Shown here: positions 5,311 to 9,135 of the stretch, one piece after another
Layout: every line of letters begins with the position of its first letter
Position numbering within the stretch: the first letter of the stretch is position 1
Made by a program: the position numbers and the translations under genes
NCBI GenBank assembly: GCA_900555785.1
Contig: USMO01000055.1
Location: forward strand, 1 to 9,135
Direction: 5' to 3'
Length of the DNA stretch: 9,135 nt
From: an uncultured Eubacteriales bacterium
GTDB lineage: Bacteria; Bacillota; Clostridia; Oscillospirales; CAG-272
Notes under the pieces: generated by a model
Told to the model about the DNA's origin: nothing
The model's database searches: none
The model's input: the letters and a program-made list of their open reading frames with translations, nothing else

Positions 5311-7431
5311 ATGTCCAATCCCATCAGCACACCTATGGAATTTAAGAATTACAAGGTCTTCCGCTATACCTTTGCAGGCAGACCGCTCGTGATCGAGTCG
5401 GGCAAGATGGCAGGTCTGGCAAACGGCTCGGTGCTCTGCCGCTACGGCGACACCGCAGTGCTCTGCTGCGCAACCGCATCCGAAAAGCCGCGTGACGGCA
5501 TCGACTTCCTGCCGCTGTCGGTCGACTTTGACGAAAGAATGTACGCAGCAGGCAAAATCCCGGGCGGGTACCTCAAGAGAGAGGGCAAGCCGTCCGAAAA
5601 GGCAGTCCTGACCTCCCGCGTCATCGACCGCCCCATCCGTCCGCTGTTCCCGAAGGACCTGCGCAACGACGTGGCGCTGACCCTGACCGTCATGTCGGTT
5701 GATCCCGACTGCTCGCCGGAGATTACCGCAATGATCGGCGCATCCATCGCCCTGTCGATTTCGGATATTCCGTGGAACGGACCGATCGGCGGTGTGTTCA
5801 TGGGTCTGGTTGACGGCAAGCTGGTGGTCAACCCCAACGCCGAGGAGCAGAAGAAGAGCGACCTGCAGCTGACCGTTGCAGCAACCATGAAGAAGGTCGT
5901 CATGATCGAAGCGGGCGCAAACCAGGTCAGCGACGAGACCATGTTCGAAGCCATCATGAAGGCGCACGAGGAAATCAAGGACCTGCTGGTCTTTATCAAC
6001 GGCATCGTTGACGAAATCGGCAAGCCGAAGTTCTCCTATCCGTCCTGCGAGCTGGACCATGACATGTTCGATGAGATCTTTGCGTTCTGCGAAAAGGACG
6101 TTATGGATGCGCTCGACACCGATGACAAGAACGTCCGCGACACCAAGATGGTGCCGATTAAGGATGCCATTCTCGAAAAGTTTACCGAAAAGTACCCGGC
6201 GCTGCCCGGCATGATGGACGAGCTGGTCTATAAGATTCAGAAGAAGATCGTCCGCCGCTGGCTGCTGGTCGATAAGAAGCGCGTGGACGGCAGAAGAATG
6301 GATCAGATCCGCCCGCTGGCTGCCGAGGTCGGAATTCTGCCGCGCGTGCACGGCTCGGGTCTGTTCACCAGAGGACAGACGCAGGTCATGACCGCCGCAA
6401 CCCTGGGAACACTCTCCGAGGCGCAGATGCTCGACGGCATCGACAGCGAGACCTCCAAGCGCTATATGCACCACTACAACATGCCCGGTTTCTCGACCGG
6501 TGAAGCAAAGCCCGTCAGAAGCCCCGGACGCCGCGAAATCGGTCACGGTGCGCTGGCAGAGCGCTCGCTGATTCCGGTGCTCCCGAGCGAAGCGGAGTTC
6601 CCGTATGCCATCCGTCTGGTATCCGATGTCGTGTCCTCCAAAGGCTCGACCTCGCAGGGCTCGGTCTGCGGTTCGACCCTGGCGCTGATGGATGCCGGTG
6701 TGCCGATTAAGGCGCCGGTTGCGGGTATTTCCTGCGGTCTGATTACCGCAGAGGACGGCTCGTGGGATACCATGCTGGACATTCAGGGCCTGGAAGACTT
6801 TTACGGCGATATGGACTTCAAGGTTGCGGGTACCCATGCGGGCATCACGTCGATTCAGATGGACCTCAAGATTGACGGTCTGACGCCGGAAATCATCAAA
6901 AAGGCGCTGGAAATGACCCATATCGGGCGTGACTATATCATCGACGAAGTGCTGCTGAAGGCAATTCCGGCACCGCGCGCTGAGGTTTCGAAGTACGCGC
7001 CGAAGATGACCACCATGAAGATTGACCCGGACAAGATTCGCGAAGTCATCGGCAAGGGCGGCGCCGTGATTCAGAAGATCGTGGCAGACACCGGCGCAAA
7101 GATTGACATCGACGATGACGGAACCATCCACATTGCGGCGGTCAACGATGCGCAGGCAAAGGCAGCGAAGGCTTGCATTGATGCCATCGTCTTTGAGCCG
7201 GAAGTCGGTGCCATCTACACCGGCACGGTGACCGGCATCAAGGAGTTCGGCTGCTTTGTCGAGTATGCACCCGGCAAGGAGGGCATGGTCCATATTTCGA
7301 AGATTGCACCCCGCCGCATTGAAAAGGTTGAGGACGTTCTCAAGCTGGGCGATGTGGTAAAGGTGAAGTATATCGGTTTGGATAAGAAGGGCAGAATGGA
7401 CTTCTCCATCAAGGATGCGCTGGAAGACTGA
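5311..7431 (+). CDS. pnp: Polyribonucleotide nucleotidyltransferase (PNPase)
   Basis: The 706-residue protein is close to the E. coli length of 711. PNPase degrades RNA 3' to 5' by phosphorolysis, releasing nucleoside diphosphates, and can add tails in reverse; it acts as a homotrimer, often within the RNA degradosome. Visible parts are the first RNase PH domain with the conserved GGYLKREGKPSEKAVLTSR-type stretch, an all-helical linker, and the second RNase PH domain with FTRGQTQ (352-358), GSTSQGSVCGS, and the metal-binding aspartates 496 and 502 in EDFYGDMDF. A KH domain with GKGG at 581-584 and an S1 domain from about 631 to the end follow. All catalytic positions I can check are kept. It is preceded by a leader hairpin and followed 44 nt later by the M15-like gene, probably in one operon. 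Confidence 0.98.
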   Translation: MSNPISTPMEFKNYKVFRYTFAGRPLVIESGKMAGLANGSVLCRYGDTAVLCCATASEKPRDGIDFLPLSVDFDERMYAAGKIPGGYLKREGKPSEKAVLTSRVIDRPIRPLFPKDLRNDVALTLTVMSVDPDCSPEITAMIGASIALSISDIPWNGPIGGVFMGLVDGKLVVNPNAEEQKKSDLQLTVAATMKKVVMIEAGANQVSDETMFEAIMKAHEEIKDLLVFINGIVDEIGKPKFSYPSCELDHDMFDEIFAFCEKDVMDALDTDDKNVRDTKMVPIKDAILEKFTEKYPALPGMMDELVYKIQKKIVRRWLLVDKKRVDGRRMDQIRPLAAEVGILPRVHGSGLFTRGQTQVMTAATLGTLSEAQMLDGIDSETSKRYMHHYNMPGFSTGEAKPVRSPGRREIGHGALAERSLIPVLPSEAEFPYAIRLVSDVVSSKGSTSQGSVCGSTLALMDAGVPIKAPVAGISCGLITAEDGSWDTMLDIQGLEDFYGDMDFKVAGTHAGITSIQMDLKIDGLTPEIIKKALEMTHIGRDYIIDEVLLKAIPAPRAEVSKYAPKMTTMKIDPDKIREVIGKGGAVIQKIVADTGAKIDIDDDGTIHIAAVNDAQAKAAKACIDAIVFEPEVGAIYTGTVTGIKEFGCFVEYAPGKEGMVHISKIAPRRIEKVEDVLKLGDVVKVKYIGLDKKGRMDFSIKDALED

Positions 7432-7475
7432 GCGCTGCCGCATTCCGAAACGCGAAGGAAAGGAGAACCAAAAGC

Positions 7476-8501
7476 ATGAATAACCGCTCTGCGGGACCGC
7501 GTTCCTTTAATACCATCCAACGCAGCAACCGCGCCGCGCGCCTTCGCCGGCTGCAGGAAACACGCATTCTTTTGCTTACGATCTGTGCGCTGATTCTCCT
7601 GCTTGCGCTGACGGGTCTGGTGTTCCTCTTCTGCCATATCGGGCACAGCGTGGGCAGCAACCCGTCCGGCAACAAGACCGGCAAGGTGGTCTACACCAAG
7701 ATCACGCTGTCGGCGGTGGATATGCACACCGGCAGCCTGATTCTGGTTGACGGGGAGCACACCTACCAGTTCCCTGAGACGGCAATCGAGGACCTTGCCG
7801 ACAAATCGGCTTACGACATGAACAATTACCTGGCACGCCGGGGCGGCACGCCGTATGCAATCCGCACGGCGGCGGTCGGCAGAATCTACCTGCAGCCGAC
7901 AGCAGCCGACGCGATGGACCGGATGCTGAATGCATTCTACGAAGCAACGGGTGAGACGCTGGCGTTCTATGACGGTTACCGTTCCTATGACTACCAGAAG
8001 GGGCTGTGGGACAGCAACAAATCGAAGGTCAAGGCGGGAAGCTCGGACCAGCATACGGGGCTGTCTGCCTGGATTACCGACAGCGTGACGAGCGGAAACC
8101 TGGATTCGGGCAGCAAAAACCGCCTGATTTCGATCGGCAAGACTTACGGTTTCATTCAGCGTTACCCATCGAACAAGGTCGGCGAGACCGGTATTGACAA
8201 TTACACCGAGCTGTTCCGCTACGTTGGGGTTCCGCACGCGCTGTACATGGTGAATCAGAATCTCTCGCTGGAGGGGTATCTGAAGCAGCTGCAGACGTCG
8301 CACACCTATTCCGGCACGCATCTGCTGCTGGGCGCGGACGGTAACGTGGTGACAAAGGATGCGGCATACGAAATTTACTATGTGCCGATGACCGGTGACA
8401 GCACGACGGTTTCGGTTCCGAAAAATTACAAGTACACCATTTCCGGCGACAATGTCGGCGGGTTCATCGTAACGGTGGATCTGAACAGTCCCGCTGCATA
8501 A
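7476..8501 (+). CDS. Membrane-anchored VanY-like (peptidase M15) protein lacking the zinc site
   Basis: The 341-residue protein has a basic N-terminus, one membrane helix (about 31-53, N-in), a linker, then a VanY-like M15B domain (about 105-270) and a small C-terminal beta-type domain (about 280-335). Family features are clear: DGYRSYDYQ (166-174), YGFIQRYPSNK (224-234), TGI, FRYVGVPHALYM (247-258) and LEGYL. Active M15B enzymes cleave the terminal D-Ala of peptidoglycan stems using SEH-x6-D and EPWH. In a gap-free alignment with that pattern, the first His is Gln192, the Asp is Trp199, the catalytic Glu is Tyr243 and the last His is Leu246. His193 sits one place off. It is therefore probably not an active carboxypeptidase and may bind cell wall or regulate. 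The start is fixed by AGGAG at 7461-7465, 10 nt before the ATG. It is likely co-transcribed with pnp. Confidence 0.85.
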   Translation: MNNRSAGPRSFNTIQRSNRAARLRRLQETRILLLTICALILLLALTGLVFLFCHIGHSVGSNPSGNKTGKVVYTKITLSAVDMHTGSLILVDGEHTYQFPETAIEDLADKSAYDMNNYLARRGGTPYAIRTAAVGRIYLQPTAADAMDRMLNAFYEATGETLAFYDGYRSYDYQKGLWDSNKSKVKAGSSDQHTGLSAWITDSVTSGNLDSGSKNRLISIGKTYGFIQRYPSNKVGETGIDNYTELFRYVGVPHALYMVNQNLSLEGYLKQLQTSHTYSGTHLLLGADGNVVTKDAAYEIYYVPMTGDSTTVSVPKNYKYTISGDNVGGFIVTVDLNSPAA

Positions 8502-8550
8502 AAACAGAAGGCTTTCATATACTGATGAATGGGAAACGGAGGAAGAAAAG

Positions 8551-9084
8551 ATGGAATACAACGAAGAAAAGCTGACCGGCGGCGAAGCGGAGCAGGCAGA
8601 AGTGACCGATGCCATGCAGAATGAGATTCAGTTCTTTGCCGAGGAGCCGGATGAGGCTGCCGAGGCGGACCTGAATGCACAGGCAGATGCCCGCGCTGCG
8701 GAAGAAAACGCCGATGAAGCGGCTGCCTGCCGTCTGGATGACGGTGACGGGTTTGCGGACGACATGGATTTCTCTGTTGACATGGATGAAGGCACGGACG
8801 GTGCGGTGATGAGTCTGCGCGACCGGCTGCACGCGCTGCAGGAGAACTGCCGGGCGCTGTCTGCGCGGATTGCGGACGACATGCGGGCGACCAACGGAAA
8901 TCCGTACATTCGCTCGACCACGACCTATCGCTACGAGATTCTGCGCAACTCCAAGGACACGGAGCCTGTGGATGTGTTCGAGTTTCAGCGGACGTCCGGC
9001 GCGTCGCTGCGCGCGATGGCGCTGACGGCTGCCATTGTTGCGGCTGCCGACGTCGCAGTTGCGAGGATTTTTAAGAAGAAGTAA
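8551..9084 (+). CDS. Acidic protein with a C-terminal membrane helix, unknown function
   Basis: The 177-residue protein is not of a family I recognise. Residues 1-85 are strongly acidic (29 Asp/Glu against 3 Lys/Arg), low in complexity and probably disordered. Residues 88-112 look like an amphipathic helix or short coiled coil. Residues 118-147 (with TTTYRYEILR and VDVFEFQRTS) may be a small beta unit. Residues 151-173 form a hydrophobic helix rich in Ala and Val, followed by RIFKKK, so the protein looks tail-anchored with most of it inside the cell. GGAGG at 8538-8542 lies 8 nt before the ATG and supports the start. It follows the VanY-like gene by 49 nt, so it is probably the last gene of the pnp transcript. 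Confidence 0.75.
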   Translation: MEYNEEKLTGGEAEQAEVTDAMQNEIQFFAEEPDEAAEADLNAQADARAAEENADEAAACRLDDGDGFADDMDFSVDMDEGTDGAVMSLRDRLHALQENCRALSARIADDMRATNGNPYIRSTTTYRYEILRNSKDTEPVDVFEFQRTSGASLRAMALTAAIVAAADVAVARIFKKK

Positions 9085-9135
9085 GGGGGAGACCTTGGAG
9101 GGAGAAGGGGGCCCCTTTCGGAGGGTCCCCCTTCT
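9085..9135 (+). repeat. Probable copy E of the structured repeat, cut by the window edge
   Basis: After the TAA stop at 9082-9084 comes GGGGGA then GACCTTGG (9091-9098), the left-end signature of the other copies and similar to the GGGAGAAGACC start of copy D. The rest differs: AGAAGGGGG (9103-9111) pairs with CCCCCTTCT (9127-9135), with an inner CCCT/AGGG hairpin. The window ends inside it, so membership in the family is likely but not certain. It could also be the terminator of the pnp operon, but no T-run is in view. Confidence 0.5.

Noticed and set aside
5287..7443. 718-codon open frame antisense to pnp
   Set aside because: It mirrors pnp in a GC-rich gene, its protein is rich in His, Arg and Asp with no motif, and pnp itself is fully conserved on the plus strand. 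Similar antisense frames over 7215-8615 and 2059-2811 were dropped for the same reason.

Overview
The window looks like a chromosomal piece of a fairly GC-rich member of the Clostridia, probably an uncultured gut relative of the Oscillospiraceae/Ruminococcaceae. The evidence is the rpsO-pnp gene order, a YclM-like aspartate kinase, a clostridial-style VanY-family membrane protein, strong Shine-Dalgarno sites and consensus sigma-A promoters. This placement is inferred from protein character and gene order. No database search was possible.

Layout. Bases 1 to about 506 are a fragment of an unrecognised gene, about 46% GC and open off the left edge. At about 500-512 it is joined out of frame to a GH13 alpha-amylase-family gene (to 1544, roughly 60-67% GC) that has lost its own 5' end. 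The join is either an assembly chimera or a real rearrangement. An intergenic block with repeat copies A and D in opposite orientation (1545-1842) separates the amylase from a convergent, minus-strand TIM-barrel sugar-phosphate isomerase/epimerase-like gene (1843-2754). That gene and an aspartate kinase gene (2991-4310) diverge from a 236-bp spacer with two clear sigma-A promoters. Next come rpsO (4704-4970) with its own extended -10 promoter, leader and terminator, and pnp (5311-7431) behind a long leader hairpin. Two genes follow closely in the same direction: a membrane-anchored VanY/M15-like protein that has lost its zinc ligands (7476-8501) and an acidic, C-terminally anchored protein of unknown function (8551-9084).

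The most unusual feature is a family of structured intergenic repeats of about 80-126 bp: copies A 1545-1654, B 4311-4436, C 5065-5189 (minus) and D 1753-1835 (minus), plus a likely fifth, E, cut by the right edge. A and B begin with GACC directly after a TAA stop codon, and D and E begin within 8 nt of one. Copies share a left hairpin (GGGGC-nnn-GCCCC), a branched middle closed by CTTAGGGG/CCCCTAAG, and a right end around CCCCAAGAACT. Paired changes between copies keep the stems intact, which suggests selection on structure. Copies B and C share 81 identical bases in inverted orientation and bracket rpsO.

How the genes work together. rpsO (ribosomal protein S15) and pnp (polynucleotide phosphorylase) form the conserved translation/RNA-decay pair. 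Both have leader structures of a kind that fits the autoregulation known for these genes in other bacteria. The repeats sit where 3'-UTR structures would block 3'-to-5' exonucleases such as PNPase, which is a testable idea but not shown here. The amylase fragment, isomerase and aspartate kinase are ordinary metabolic genes with no visible functional link to each other.
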